Shown one piece after another: positions 42,992-53,669 of a DNA stretch of 64,000 bases. The notes beneath the pieces were generated by a model, which was given only the letters and a program-made list of their open reading frames with translations, was not told the DNA's origin and ran no database searches. The position numbers and the translations under genes are program-made. Position 1 is the first letter of the stretch; each line of letters begins with the position of its first letter. This DNA comes from Nemertoderma westbladi (lineage: Eukaryota > Xenacoelomorpha > Nemertodermatida > Nemertodermatidae). The stretch is taken from the NCBI GenBank assembly GCA_032718475.1, contig JAUCBJ010006470.1, positions 99,473 through 163,472 on the forward strand. Direction: 5' to 3'.

Positions 42992-43545
42992 GCTAACATT
43001 CTCACTATGGGGGTTTTAAGGAGTGCTGATTACATTTCTGATGTCAGTTTTCACGTTTACATAAATCTAGTCTGTCTGTCTGTCGGTCTTTCTGTCAGTC
43101 AGTCTGTCAAAACATAAAAGAGAATTCAAATTAACTAACATTCTCGCTATTGGGGTTTTAAGGGGTGCTGATTTCATTTCTGATGTCAGTTTTCAGGTTT
43201 ACATAAATATAGTCTGTCTGTATGTCGGTCTTTCTGTCAGTCAGTCAGTCTGTCAAAACTTAAAAAATAATACAAACTAACTAACATTCTCGTTATGGGG
43301 GTTTTAATGGGTGCTAATTTTATTTCAGATGTCAGTTTTCACGTTTAAAAAAATCTAGTCTGTCTGGCTGTCGGTCTTTCTGTCAGTCAGTCTGTGATAA
43401 CTTAAGAAAGTATACTAACTAACCAACATTCTCGCTATGGTGGTTTTAAGGGTTGCTGATTTCATTTTTGATGTCAGTTTACACGTTTACATAAATCTAG
43501 TCTGTCTGTCTGTCGGTCTTACTGCCAGTCTGTACTATTATACTG
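42992..43545. repeat. Four tandem copies of a 143-bp repeat
   Basis: Units start at 42992, 43135, 43281 and 43422. Each begins CTAACATTCTCGCTATGGGG or a close variant, and contains GATGTCAGTTTTCACGTTTAC and then a run of GTCT/GTCTGTCTGTCGGTC. Spacings are 143, 146 and 141 bp. Confidence 0.9.
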
Positions 43546-43708
43546 TGGTTGGCATTACGCCATATACCTAACACTAATAATACAGTCTACAATGCAGCCT
43601 ATCTACAGTACAGAATGGATTTTTTGCCACGAAGAGCAATAAATGTCATTAATACTATCCACCAGTATACCTACTCCAAGAGCCTTCCAATAAAACATGT
43701 ATTCCAGC

Positions 43709-43784
43709 ATGACGTCCACTGCACGTCTTCGTGCTGTCCATTGTGACGTGCAGTGGACGTCATAGGCTCTAAGGGGTTAAGCAA
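43709..43784. repeat. Perfect 19-bp inverted repeat next to a possible piggyBac-like end
   Basis: ATGACGTCCACTGCACGTC and its exact complement flank a 16-17-base loop (about 43709-43763). Just to the right, GGCTCTAAGGGGTTAA (about 43766-43782) would, read inward, be TTAA followed by CCCCTTAGAGCC, the form of a TTAA-targeting piggyBac-like terminus. No opposite end or transposase was found. Confidence 0.4.
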
Positions 43785-44104
43785 CACGGTCCCTACTTCG
43801 CCCTGTCGACACCCCAGCCATTTTTCACCAATCAACATGAAATCTACGGAATCAATACACAACACACCCACACTACTGAATTCAAAAATTTATATAGATT
43901 GCAACTTATATTTGGCTACCTTTTAGGCCTAAATGGGTGACTAATTTAATTATTCACCCCTATATATTTGTAGCCTTTTTAATTTGTGCCTCTAATTGAA
44001 TCAAACATTAAACTAAAATATATGTCACAATATTGGTCTGTCGGTAGCTGGTCAATGAATCTCTCATAAATTTGTTAATTAGTCGCTGCTCAGTCATTGA
44101 ACAT

Positions 44105-44316
44105 TTGAACACGTGCTGCTCGAAGACCCCACAACGTGTAATTCTATGTATCCTGTGGAAAATTCAGTACTGTTAACATCTCCTCCTGTTTTTGCTAAGT
44201 GGCCCTCTGGTAGACTATTGTTGAGGAACATAATACATTTACGTCCTTTACAAACCGAATTGTTACCATGTGATGAAGAATCGGATGAAGAACATATATC
44301 AAACCCACAAGTATGA
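44105..44316 (+). pseudogene. Probable Gypsy integrase C-terminal piece
   Basis: The frame reads HVLLEDPTT and later WPSGRLLLRNIIHLRPLQTELLP. This resembles the end of K02A2.6-like pol proteins, where a 'V.VQDP' stretch precedes a 'PSGR.L.RNR..LRP' stretch. Order and strand agree with the pol at 39443-42048, so roughly 2 kb of unrelated DNA appears to separate them. Confidence 0.5.
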
Positions 44317-44589
44317 CGATCAGAGCATACCATACATCTAGAAAGCCAGATAGATTTCAGTGTACCTAAGAACTTAAGTAAAAGAAAAAGAAAACAGAAA
44401 CACTTGTCATGTTGTGGTGGCAGTAAATTTGAAATACCTTTAGATACTGCTTACTGTGTGTGACGGATAACCACTGTAGCATACTTAGGGGGAGCTGAGA
44501 TAGCTCATTACGGTATTATATGTTATTTTATACCACCCTCTTTATCATTGATATATAAGTCACGGATATGGGCCCTACCATATATTACA

Positions 44590-44695
44590 GCGCCAGAAAA
44601 TTTAAATAAATATTATTGCTGACGCTGAGAATAACGGATGATTTTTTCATCTTGTTCATATATAATTACAAATTAGCAATATTATATATAATTAA
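44590..44695. repeat. Inverted copy of the sequence upstream of the Gypsy protease
   Basis: Roughly 95 bases (GAAAATTTAAATAAATATTA onward) are the reverse complement of about 35826-35920 and of 39320-39415, with few differences. The two lie outside the recognisable Gypsy pol in inverse orientation. LTRs would be direct, so this may be two copies of a small separate element. Confidence 0.7.
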
Positions 44696-44821
44696 TATAT
44701 ATATGATATACAGATATATCAAGCAATATTTACAAAATATGACGAGATTGAATCGAATAAGGGTACGTGGGAATAAGTGGGAATCGGTTGAAGGGGTAGG
44801 CCTATCTGACAAAACCTGTGA

Positions 44822-44900
44822 CTAACTTGTAAGTTTCACTTTGGTTAAATGAGCGATTAGGTTTATATTGCATTAAAATCAGTATCCCTGAAAACATTGA
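44822..44900. repeat. Dispersed repeat shared with 47937-48010
   Basis: AAGTTTCACTTTGGTTAAAT and then GGTTTATATTGCATTAAAAT, followed by CAGTATCCCTGA, recur with small changes at 47937-48010, just downstream of the zinc-finger gene. It could be a copied piece of that gene's 3' region or a small dispersed repeat. Confidence 0.7.
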
Positions 44901-44920
44901 AAAATTGATCCTGAAAACGA

Positions 44921-46035
44921 AATGTCCGGGACGAAAAGTCCGGGGACGTAAAGTCCAGGACGAAAAGTCTGGGGACGAAAAGTCCGGGGACGAAATGCCT
45001 GGGACGAAAAGTCCGGGGACGAAAAGTCCGGGACGAAATGTCCGGGACGAAAAGTCCGGGACGAAAAGTCCGGGACGAAAAGTCCGGGGACGAAAAGTCC
45101 GGGGACGAAATGTCCGGGACGAAAAGTCCGGGGACAAAAAGTCCAGGACGAAAAGTCTAGGGACGAAAAGTCCGGGGACGAAATGTCCGGGACGAAAAGT
45201 CCGGGGACGAAAAGGCCGGGGACGAAATGTCCCGGGACGAAAAGTCTGGGACGAAAAGTCCGGGGACGAAAAGTCCGGGACGAAAAGTCTGGAACGAAAA
45301 ATCCGGGATAAAAAGTCAGGGGCGAATTGTCCGGGATGAATAGTCCGGGGCGAATTGTCCGGGACGAAAAGTCTGGGGACGAAAAGTCCGGGGACGAAAA
45401 GTCTGGGATGTAAAGTCTGGGGACGAAAAGTCCGGGACGAAAAGTCCGGGACGAAAAGTCCGGGGACGAAAAGTCCGGGGACGAAATGTCCGGGACGAAA
45501 AGTCCGGGGACAAAAAGTCCAGGACGAAAAGTCTAGGGACGAAAAGTCCGGGGACGAAATGTCCGGGACGAAAAGTCCGGGGACGAAAAGGCCGGGGACG
45601 AAATGTCCCGGGACGAAAAGTCTGGGACGAAAAGTCCGGGGACGAAAAGTCCGGGACGAAAAGTCTGGAACGAAAAATCCGGGATAAAAAGTCAGGGGCG
45701 AATTGTCCGGGATGAATAGTCCGGGGCGAATTGTCCGGGACGAAAAGTCTGGGGACGAAAAGTCCGGGGACGAAAAGTCTGGGATGTAAAGTCTGGGGAC
45801 GAAAAGTCCGGGACGAAAAGTCCGGGACGAAAAGTCCGGGGACGAAAAGTCCGGGGACGAAATGTCCGGGACGAAAAGTCTGGGACGAAAAGTCCAGGAC
45901 GAAAAGTCCGGGGACGAAATGTCCGGGACGAACATTCCGGGGACGAAAAGTCAGGGGACGAAATGTCCGGGGACGAAATGTCCGGGACGAAAAGTCTGGG
46001 GACGAGAAGTCCGGGGACGAAAAGTCCCGGGACGA
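44921..46035. repeat. 14/15-bp minisatellite with 376-bp higher-order period
   Basis: About 75 units alternate GTCCGGGACGAAAA (14 bp) and GTCCGGGGACGAAAA (15 bp), with variants TCTGGG, TCCAGG and CGAATT. Marker variants recur exactly 376 bp apart: GGACAAAAAGTCCAGG at about 45132 and 45508, and GGCGAATTGTCCGGGATG at 45322 and 45698. This shows a segment of about 25 units was duplicated. Long open frames on both strands follow from unit composition and are not genes. Confidence 0.95.
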
Positions 46036-48242
46036 ATGTCCGTATACCCATTTCCGTATATTATCAAAGTTGATCTCCCTATCTGTTGAAAAATATTGCG
46101 GTACGATGACGGGTATTCTGTCACAACATAATGCCCAATGTTTGAATGTGTTGACTTGTGTCGGTACCGCAAACTAAACTAGACCAACACCCTTGCCGTT
46201 CCCGGTTCCATATTACCTGAATACTGTGTTATTAACAACTGTATGGGTTCCGTAGGCCTACTGCAGTATATGGTGGCTAGAGTTGTAACCCAATGTAGTT
46301 AAATTGAATTTATTTAAATTTTAATATATATACATGGTTAACCACTAAAATACTTGCCGTAAACTAAATACCAAATATCTCCTAAAATTACAAACTACGA
46401 ATGGTAGAACTGCAAAAAAATCCTATTGAAAAGTAACCTAAAGTAGGCTATAACTAGTAGGTCTCAAAATGGGGTATATATGTTTTAGGACGTGTGTGCG
46501 TGTGTGTTACGAATAACAATTTTGGTGTACTCCGTTGTACTAGGTTTTAGTGATTTCTGACCGAAACAATACCGGGCGCTAGCTACTAAAATAAGCTAGT
46601 CGCGCTCTGTAGGGCTTAATACTTACAAAATGACGTCAAAGCTCTCTCCTTCTTATCCACAACTCAACCGGGCAATTACGGTGTAAGTAACTACACCCGT
46701 GATCGGCACTAATACCAGATTCTGGTTGTAAGATAAGAGAATAGGTGTTAATTACTACCGTACGTAGCTGATCTGGTATACAAACTTGATTCTAGAATTT
46801 TGTTGCTGCGGTGGTTAGCAGCAATACCTATCAGTATGTGGCAAGGCGCGGTAGGATATTAGTAACCTCCCTAGGCCAAGCATGTGCCTGCTCCTTGCCT
46901 GATCAAATATTTCAGGCTCAGACAGGGGCGGGCAAATGTATAAACTACAAAGTGAACCGGTACCGAACCGTCAGTACTACAAATCACTTAATTATGGAAC
47001 ATGTGCTGTCCGCATCTAAAGTGTACTAGCGCGTACTGACGAACAGCAATAGTTCACACCTGTAGGGAATACAGGTTAATCCGGGGATTTTGTACTGGTT
47101 CGGTCTAAATCTGAGATAGTTGATCCTAAATTTTGCGGCGTCCCAGGACGGCGTCACGCTTACCCTGATCTATAGGTCTTACTGCGGGCAAGGGCGTCAA
47201 ACAAAAGAAAGTCCTTTGAAGTGGGCGCTGTATGGCAAGGGGGCATGCTTCGAACGGGCGCGCGGGCAAATTTAATGTGGGCGCTTAGCGTGTTGTGGAC
47301 ATATTTCCCTGCGTTGCTGACGGCCTAACGGTTTAGGCAGCCATCTCCCAAATGTTTGGCTGTCCCGAAGGTGGATAAAGTAAAATATACATGTTCAAGA
47401 GTTTACAGTATATTTACGTAATTTACAAAGAAACTTATCGAAACTAAACTTTACAAATAAACATAAGATTGAATAAGCAAGTAAACTAAATTGTATTGTG
47501 CAAGGATTGTGATAACCGAAGTTAACATTAGTGATAACCGAAAGGCAAACCGGCCCTTATATAGCAAATCTGGGACATAGAATCCACTAGAACATTCCAG
47601 GACATTCCATGCCCGATGCCCTATGATTGGCCCAACTCATCATTCCACGTGTTGTACGCACCTCATTGGCTTATTTAGTAAAATCAGATCGAAAATTAAT
47701 AGCCCAAAAATGCAAATTCCGCAACCCGCGAACCCGTAACCTACCTACAATGCAACCAACGCCTTAACCCATCTGACCACTGCGCCAATAGAGTCACCGA
47801 TGAATTAACGTGTACTAATAGGAATAGGCATATTACATTACTGTAATTAAGTCAAAATACGTCGGATTTTAGAAAGTTTTACGTCGTACTATAAATTGCT
47901 ACTTAACAGTGAAATAATCCATCAATCCGACTAATTTATAAGTTTCACTTTGATTCATTGATTAATTTGGTTTATATTGCATTACAATCAGTATCCCTGA
48001 ATACAATAATAACCTGATAATTAATGCATTAGAACCATTTGAACAACTCAAATTTTTGAAAAGTGATGTCTCTGTTCTAGGGGATGTCGGTGAAATAAAC
48101 CTAGTAATGACTGTAGTAAATTAAAAATGAACAATCACCTATTTATTTTATATTTAATTCACTTCAAAGGAAACATCTTTCCAATAATGATCAGATACAA
48201 ATATAGTTCAGTACAAATACAACAATTTTGTTACCGGTAACT
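46036..48242. other. Intergenic; nothing recognisable except a gene 3' region
   Basis: No coding or repeat signal I can name between 46036 and about 47930. The last 300 bases are probably the 3' untranslated region of the zinc-finger gene: the minus strand has AATAAA opposite 48142-48147, about 100 bases after its stop codon. Confidence 0.5.
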
Positions 48243-49856
48243 TTAAGATTTATGAACAGAATTGACATGGGTGTTTAGGTAGGCTTTCCGACTGAATTCT
48301 TTATGACAATAACCGCACTTATGTTTGATACCTTTATGTATAGAGTCGACATGTTGTTTTATGTCGTGTTTATAACGGAATTCTTTATTACAATAACCGC
48401 ACTTATGTTTGATATGTTTATGCATAGAGTCGACATGTAGTTTTAGTACGGATTTAGTAGCAAATGATTTTCCACAATGAAAACAGTTGTACTTTATGTT
48501 TATATCTTTATGAAAGTAGTTCACATGGGTGTTTAGACTTATTTGCTGGCTGAATTCCTTATTACAATAACCGCACTTATATTTAATATCTTGATGTATA
48601 GAGTCGACATGTTGTTTTAGTGTGGCTTTTCTAGCAAATGATTTTCCACAATCGGAGCAGCTATACTTGATGATACCTTTGTGGGCAAAGTCAATGTGGG
48701 CGTTTAGACTCCATTTCTTGCTAAATTCTTTATGACAATAATCGCACTTATAATTATATTTGATATCTTTATGTATAGAGTCGACATGTAGTTTTAGGTC
48801 GTGTTTGTAACTGAATTCTTTATTACAATAACCGCACTTAGGTTTGATATCTTTATGTATAGAGTTGACATGTTGTTTTAGTTTGTCTTTTCTAGCAAAT
48901 GATTTTCCACAATGAAAACAGTTGTACTTTATATCTTTATGAAAGTAGTTCACATGGGTGTTTAGACGCCCTTTCTGGCTGAATTCTTTATTACAATAAT
49001 CGCACTTATATTTGATATCTTTATGTATAGAGTCGACATGTCGTTTTAGTTTGGCTTTTGTAGCAAATGATTTTCCACAATCAAAACAGTTGTACTTGAT
49101 ATCTTTATGTATAGAGTCAACATGTTGTTTTAGTTCGGCCTTTCTAGCAAATGATTTTACACAATCGGAGCAGCTATACTTGATGATACCTTTGTTGGCA
49201 AAGTTAATGCGGGTGTTTAGATTCCTTTGCTGTCTGAATTCTTTATTACAATAACTGCAATTATATTTTATACATTTATGGATAGAGTCAACATGCCTCT
49301 TTACAAATACAATACCCTTCCATTTAAACAGTTTCTCATAATAATCGCATTTATACTTATCCTTGACGTCTTTATGAACGGATTCTATATGTCTCTCTAA
49401 AATTCCTTTGTTATCAAATAATTCATTGCAATGCAAACAGGAACTGATATCTGAAGAAGATACCAACTCCACAACAGTTTCATTAGAACTACCGGACGCT
49501 GTTGTTACACAACTAATTGTTGGTTCTGTACCTTCAGTTTCAATAGGCCTACCATAAGAACAGTCTGGGCTGTCGTTTTCCCGTTTTTCAACAATAAAAG
49601 AATCTCCAGATGGTTCATAAGAAATATCTTCGTCATCTAGTACAGGGACAACATTTACTCTACCGAACAAATTGTTGTGAACTTCGATGGGAGATGATCC
49701 GTAAACGCAGTTTTCTTGTTTAACATCAAGAGAATAAGGGGTACAGTATGTAGGTTCTCTCTTTATAATTATACAGTCTGTTTGTTCTTTCTTTATAATT
49801 ATACCGGCACCAGATGATTTATCTTTCAATACATTAATATGTTGATCCATTATCAA
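48243..49856 (-). CDS. C2H2 zinc-finger protein, 14 fingers, single exon
   Basis: A 537-residue probable nuclear DNA-binding protein. Residues 1-130 are acidic and low in structure, with IKKEQ, IKREP and VKQEN, which fit the SUMO-conjugation consensus. From about 137 to the end there are 14 C2H2 units. Finger 2 lacks its second cysteine (CDYYEK) and finger 3 lacks its histidines, leaving 12 canonical. Spacing is CX2CX12HX4H, and the linkers read HKDIKYKC or HKGIKHKC instead of the usual TGEKP. Two finger types, GKSFARK and NKEFS, alternate, suggesting growth by duplication of a two-finger module. The codon after the last finger pair is near the stop. The first ATG is 49856, with another two codons on. 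No KRAB, BTB or SCAN domain is seen. It is the only intact non-transposon gene here, though an unseen 5' exon is possible. Confidence 0.9.
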   Translation of the reverse strand: MIMDQHINVLKDKSSGAGIIIKKEQTDCIIIKREPTYCTPYSLDVKQENCVYGSSPIEVHNNLFGRVNVVPVLDDEDISYEPSGDSFIVEKRENDSPDCSYGRPIETEGTEPTISCVTTASGSSNETVVELVSSSDISSCLHCNELFDNKGILERHIESVHKDVKDKYKCDYYEKLFKWKGIVFVKRHVDSIHKCIKYNCSYCNKEFRQQRNLNTRINFANKGIIKYSCSDCVKSFARKAELKQHVDSIHKDIKYNCFDCGKSFATKAKLKRHVDSIHKDIKYKCDYCNKEFSQKGRLNTHVNYFHKDIKYNCFHCGKSFARKDKLKQHVNSIHKDIKPKCGYCNKEFSYKHDLKLHVDSIHKDIKYNYKCDYCHKEFSKKWSLNAHIDFAHKGIIKYSCSDCGKSFARKATLKQHVDSIHQDIKYKCGYCNKEFSQQISLNTHVNYFHKDINIKYNCFHCGKSFATKSVLKLHVDSMHKHIKHKCGYCNKEFRYKHDIKQHVDSIHKGIKHKCGYCHKEFSRKAYLNTHVNSVHKS

Positions 49857-51079
49857 ATCTTCAATAAATATTAATTAATAAATTAAATACAGGTGGCAGT
49901 AGTTTACGGTATGTCAAGCTATCTATATTAACAAGGTAAAATTGTATTTATATATACAAATTTCTATCTTAATTTTTATTCAATACTCTATTTCTATAAA
50001 TAATAAGATTGAGATTGGTACAAGACTGACAGAACTTCTGAATTAATCAGGTACCAGTACGGGGTACTATTGTCCGCCCTCGCATGGGGATTTTTAGCAA
50101 TAAAAAAAGGTAGAAAGGTATTTGATGCAATTAAAAAATGTAAAAAAGGTACATAATTTTCATAAAATTTTAATTAGTCTACACAAATCGCCCCCTCAAA
50201 TAAACGCCTATCCAATTAGCAACTAAAACGCCCTCCTCGAATAAACGTCTCCCCTAGGGTTCGATCGGTGCACCGGCACCGGTATTGCCGGTGTTTGGCA
50301 CCACAGGCACCGGCAAAAACATTGCCGGTGCCGGTGTTTTTTAAAATGATTTGCTGCTGTTCAAATTGAAGCCTACAGCAGTACCGGTACTGACAGACAG
50401 TCTGTCTGCAGTACCGGCACTGCAGACAGACTGGCTAAGCTCAGTCAGCTACAAGGCTATATAGCTGTCTGACTGTCTGTCTACTGGTCTAGCAGTCTAG
50501 TGACTTGACTAGTGGTAGGGTAGCCCCAGAATAATAACGCCTTACTTAGACCTACATCTGTTTTACACTATGTTATTTTATGTAATTCATTTGATCATTT
50601 TAAGTAAATAATGTACATATATAATTTTGATGCAATCGTTTTATTTAAATTTTTCTAATAAATTTATTGTAAAGACAAACCATTTTATATAAATGCGTGA
50701 CGTCATAATTTTCTAGCATTGTACGTACTTGTTTTATGCAATTTTATTGTATTTTTAGTCTTTTATTTACTTAAAATCTGTTTGTTATTTTTATGAATTG
50801 TATTGTATAACTAAACCATTTTAAATATACACGTTGTCACAATTGTATCGGTTTATAGTACTGTTCCGTTAGTTTATGAAATTTTATTAAATTGTCCTAC
50901 TGTACGTGTAATTTTACTTAATCTTATTGCATACAGGCATAGCCAATACACTTTACTGTAGGATTTATACAATGAGATATTGCATGAAATTGTATTTGTT
51001 TAACATTTTAAGTAAATAGTGTACATAAATAATTACAATACAAACTATTACTATTACAATCTTATTAATTAATTAATCT
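49857..51079. other. Intergenic; includes ACCGGT-rich palindromes
   Basis: Holds the unidentified promoter region of the zinc-finger gene. At 50265-50420 GCACCGGCA/TGCCGGTGC and related strings form overlapping palindromes, and 50385-50500 is a GTCTGTC-rich simple repeat. The rest is AT-rich with no gene seen. Confidence 0.5.
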
Positions 51080-51625
51080 AATTATTGAAATGTATTTACA
51101 CGATAACGTGACGGGGTCGCCCCTTAGTGAACTTAAAATGCACAAATTTATCCAAAATATCTTACAGTATTGCATTTATACAGTAGGCCATACACGTTCG
51201 TGGGGCCCTCGCGCACCACGAAGTGAGCAAAGCCTTTAGCATAGGGCACCATTAACGAGTTGTCTGCCGTTAGTCAGAAGTCTTCAACACAATACTCGTC
51301 CTCCCCTTGTGCCTCGTTGCGTTCGTTCGTTTTTGACCAAACTTCAGATTCTTTCTAAACTTTTGACGGACTACATACGTACCAAGTTTCGTTTAATGTC
51401 ATCCAGGAATAACCGAGTTATTAGCGATCAAAAATTTACGACGACAGACGACGACGACAGACAACTCGGCAATGGCACCCATATGCTAAGGCTTCGCTCA
51501 CTTCGTGGCTCGCCCCACATAATACATGCAATACTGTAAGATATTTTGGATAAATTTGTACGTTTTTAAACTCACTAGGGGGCGAACCCGTCACGTTATC
51601 GTGTAAATAATCCATTTAATAATAA
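51080..51625. mobile_element. Fold-back (MITE-like) element with arms of about 190 bp
   Basis: Left arm 51080-51270 (ATTTACACGATAACGTGACG, TTATCCAAAATATCTTACAG, CCACGAAGTGAGC) is the approximate reverse complement of 51450-51625. The centre has no transposase. A related arm lies at 7615-7760, so the family is dispersed. No clear target duplication is visible. Confidence 0.75.
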
Positions 51626-52479
51626 TAGTGAGTAAGCAGTACGGGTGCATGTAAAGAGCGGACTGTGGACTGCGGATTGCCAAAATCCACGCGGTCAATT
51701 TAAATTATCGACTTCCAAACTAAGAATCCGTTCTTTGTTGTCTGGACAAATGGCGGACTGAAGCCGGTAAATTGTAACCTGATTGGCTCAATCATTTACA
51801 TAGGCTGAAAGGGAACTTAAAGAATGAATCATCCCATTGCAGCATTGGCTTTTAAATGTTTACCATTGTCAACACTGTAATACAGGAAATAATTATCCTA
51901 TACAGTAATTACGTGGACTGTTGATTAAGGGGCTACTACTAGTGGCGAACCTATACCTACTGAGGACTAGTGGCGAACCTATACCTCTACTGTAAATACA
52001 GTAGTAATCAGGTAATATTTTCCTAAACTTTCACATCAAGGCACTCTCATCTTACGTAAGCCTGGATGTATTATATGTAGTAAGTTTAGTTTTGGACGTT
52101 TAAGAATAGGCCTACTACACGTGCAATACGGCCGCCATCGATTACGTTACTTATTATAGGCTACTTAGTTTTACTTTGAATTAATCGAATACTTCAACCG
52201 GCTGACCAGTTGCCAGTAGCCGGTAGGCCAACAGTACATGCCTGCTGACGGCATGGTTAAGGAACAGGTTAAGGGATTCGGCAAAAATGTCAAATAAGCA
52301 AAAAAAACTATCACCAGTCAGTCTGTGTTTGCGTTATTGACTCTCATTCTCACCTCATGTATTAGGATATATTGCTGTATTGGCTGATTGGTTAGAACTT
52401 AGAATATGCCACTACCAGACTACTGCACTACTGGTATAAGTTATAAGTATAACCTGTAACCTGGCCCTCCTGTATGGAA
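51626..52479. other. Intergenic; nothing recognised
   Basis: A 20-base stretch containing GTGGCGAACCTATACC is repeated at 51941 and 51970. No coding signal is visible. Confidence 0.4.
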
Positions 52480-53030
52480 TCCATCCAAAAAGTGCGCCGG
52501 ATAGCGCGCCGACCAATTTTTATGCGCGCCGCGCGCCGATGCAATTTCAAAGAAACTCCGCGCCAACTAAATTTTTAAGCGCGCCGCGCCGCCCTTTGAA
52601 ACAATTTGAAGAGCGCCACAGCAGCACAGCCACCAGCAGGAGCCACGCCAATGCAATTTCAATTCTGACGGACTGAAGGAATGTAACCAGTCTGCCAACT
52701 TCAGTACGGTGCTGCTGTCAGGCTGTACCTGTCCCCTGGTCCCTGCTGCCCTGTACAGCAGTATCCTAACCACTGAACCATACAACAGAAACAAGCTAAT
52801 GCTAAAAGGAAAGGCGAGCGAAGCGAGCCGAAATTTTTAAACAACTAATGCAATTTTTAAGGCACTTCCGTAATTGTTAAACTAACAAATCGGCGCCGGT
52901 TTTTATTTTTGGGAGCGCCAACAGCCAAAGCCGGCGCGCTTTACGATTTTCAAGCGCGCCACGCGCCACATTGGCGCGCTTTTATTGCAAAGTGCGCCGG
53001 ATTAATCCGGCGCAAAGTGTATCGATTCCA
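52480..53030. repeat. GCGCGCC-rich repeat block, possible element with inverted ends
   Basis: AAGTGCGCCGGAT occurs at about 52490 and AAAGTGCGCCGGATTAATCC near 52990, with many GCGCGCC/GGCGCGC strings between, in an otherwise AT-rich region. The block also contains GGCGAGCGAAGCGAGCC at about 52815. Its nature is unknown; no ORF with family resemblance is present. Confidence 0.4.
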
Positions 53031-53090
53031 GTCTGGCTGGCCCTACCCCTTCACTTTGCCTTTTTTCTATGCCTAACATTAACATTTCAG

Positions 53091-53165
53091 GATCTAAGGA
53101 ATGACCATACTGCCAAAGAAGGACTTAATGACGCAGAACCATATAATCCATATTCAATGAGTTAG
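53091..53165 (+). other. Possible terminal coding exon
   Basis: A strong 3' splice site precedes it: a pyrimidine tract at 53057-53070, CTAAC branch-like sequences at 53073-53083 and CAG at 53088-53090. From 53091 the frame reads DLRNDHTAKEGLNDAEPYNP and ends YSMS at TAG 53163-53165. The peptide is hydrophilic and not transposon-like to my eye. I recognise no family and see no matching upstream exon, so this may be chance. Confidence 0.25.
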
Positions 53166-53170
53166 TTAAG

Positions 53171-53290
53171 TTGCCAAATATGGCAACAACGGCTTTATAT
53201 AGTTGCCAAATCAGGCAATCAATCAGAAATGTTGCCAGATTTTGCTTGGTTGCCAAATATGGCAATCACAATCATTGCCAGATTTGGCCA
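53171..53290. repeat. Cluster of TTGCCA-N4-TGGCAA palindromes
   Basis: TTGCCAAATATGGCAA occurs at 53171-53186 and 53250-53265. Close variants lie at 53213-53228 and 53275-53290, and a half element at 53232. The arms are inverted 6-mers separated by 4 bases. Confidence 0.7.
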
Positions 53291-53669
53291 TTGTACCTAA
53301 CTGTATTACAGCATTATTAGCAGTATACTGGTATAGGCCTACTACTGTACTACAGTACTACACAGTATAAACAGACATTATTGATATTGACACACTGGTG
53401 TACCACAGTACAACTGCCTAATACATGTACTACTCTGACTTGAGTGTAAAGCATAAGCATAGCATGACTACTGAACTGACTAGCCTACATAATCTGATAA
53501 TGTCATACTGTACAAATCATAGTGACTATGACTAACAGGAAGACCGGTCTGAGTTTAAGTTTAATTTATGTAATCCGATATTCCCATTGCACATATTATA
53601 CAATAAATGGTAATTATTCATGTTCTATGTCATATAATAATAATAAATACATTATACGGTAGGTAGTGA

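Noticed and set aside
35826-44695. A DIRS-type element because of inverted repeats around an RT
   Set aside because: The pol has Gypsy-type RT, RNase H and DDE integrase order and no tyrosine recombinase was seen.
44802-45935. 377-codon minus-strand ORF with FVPDFSSRTFRP repeats, and plus-strand ORFs in the same place
   Set aside because: Produced by the 14/15-bp minisatellite, whose units lack stop codons; no start context, domain or unique sequence.
46811-47029. 72-codon ORF in the intergenic region
   Set aside because: Short, no splice or family support.
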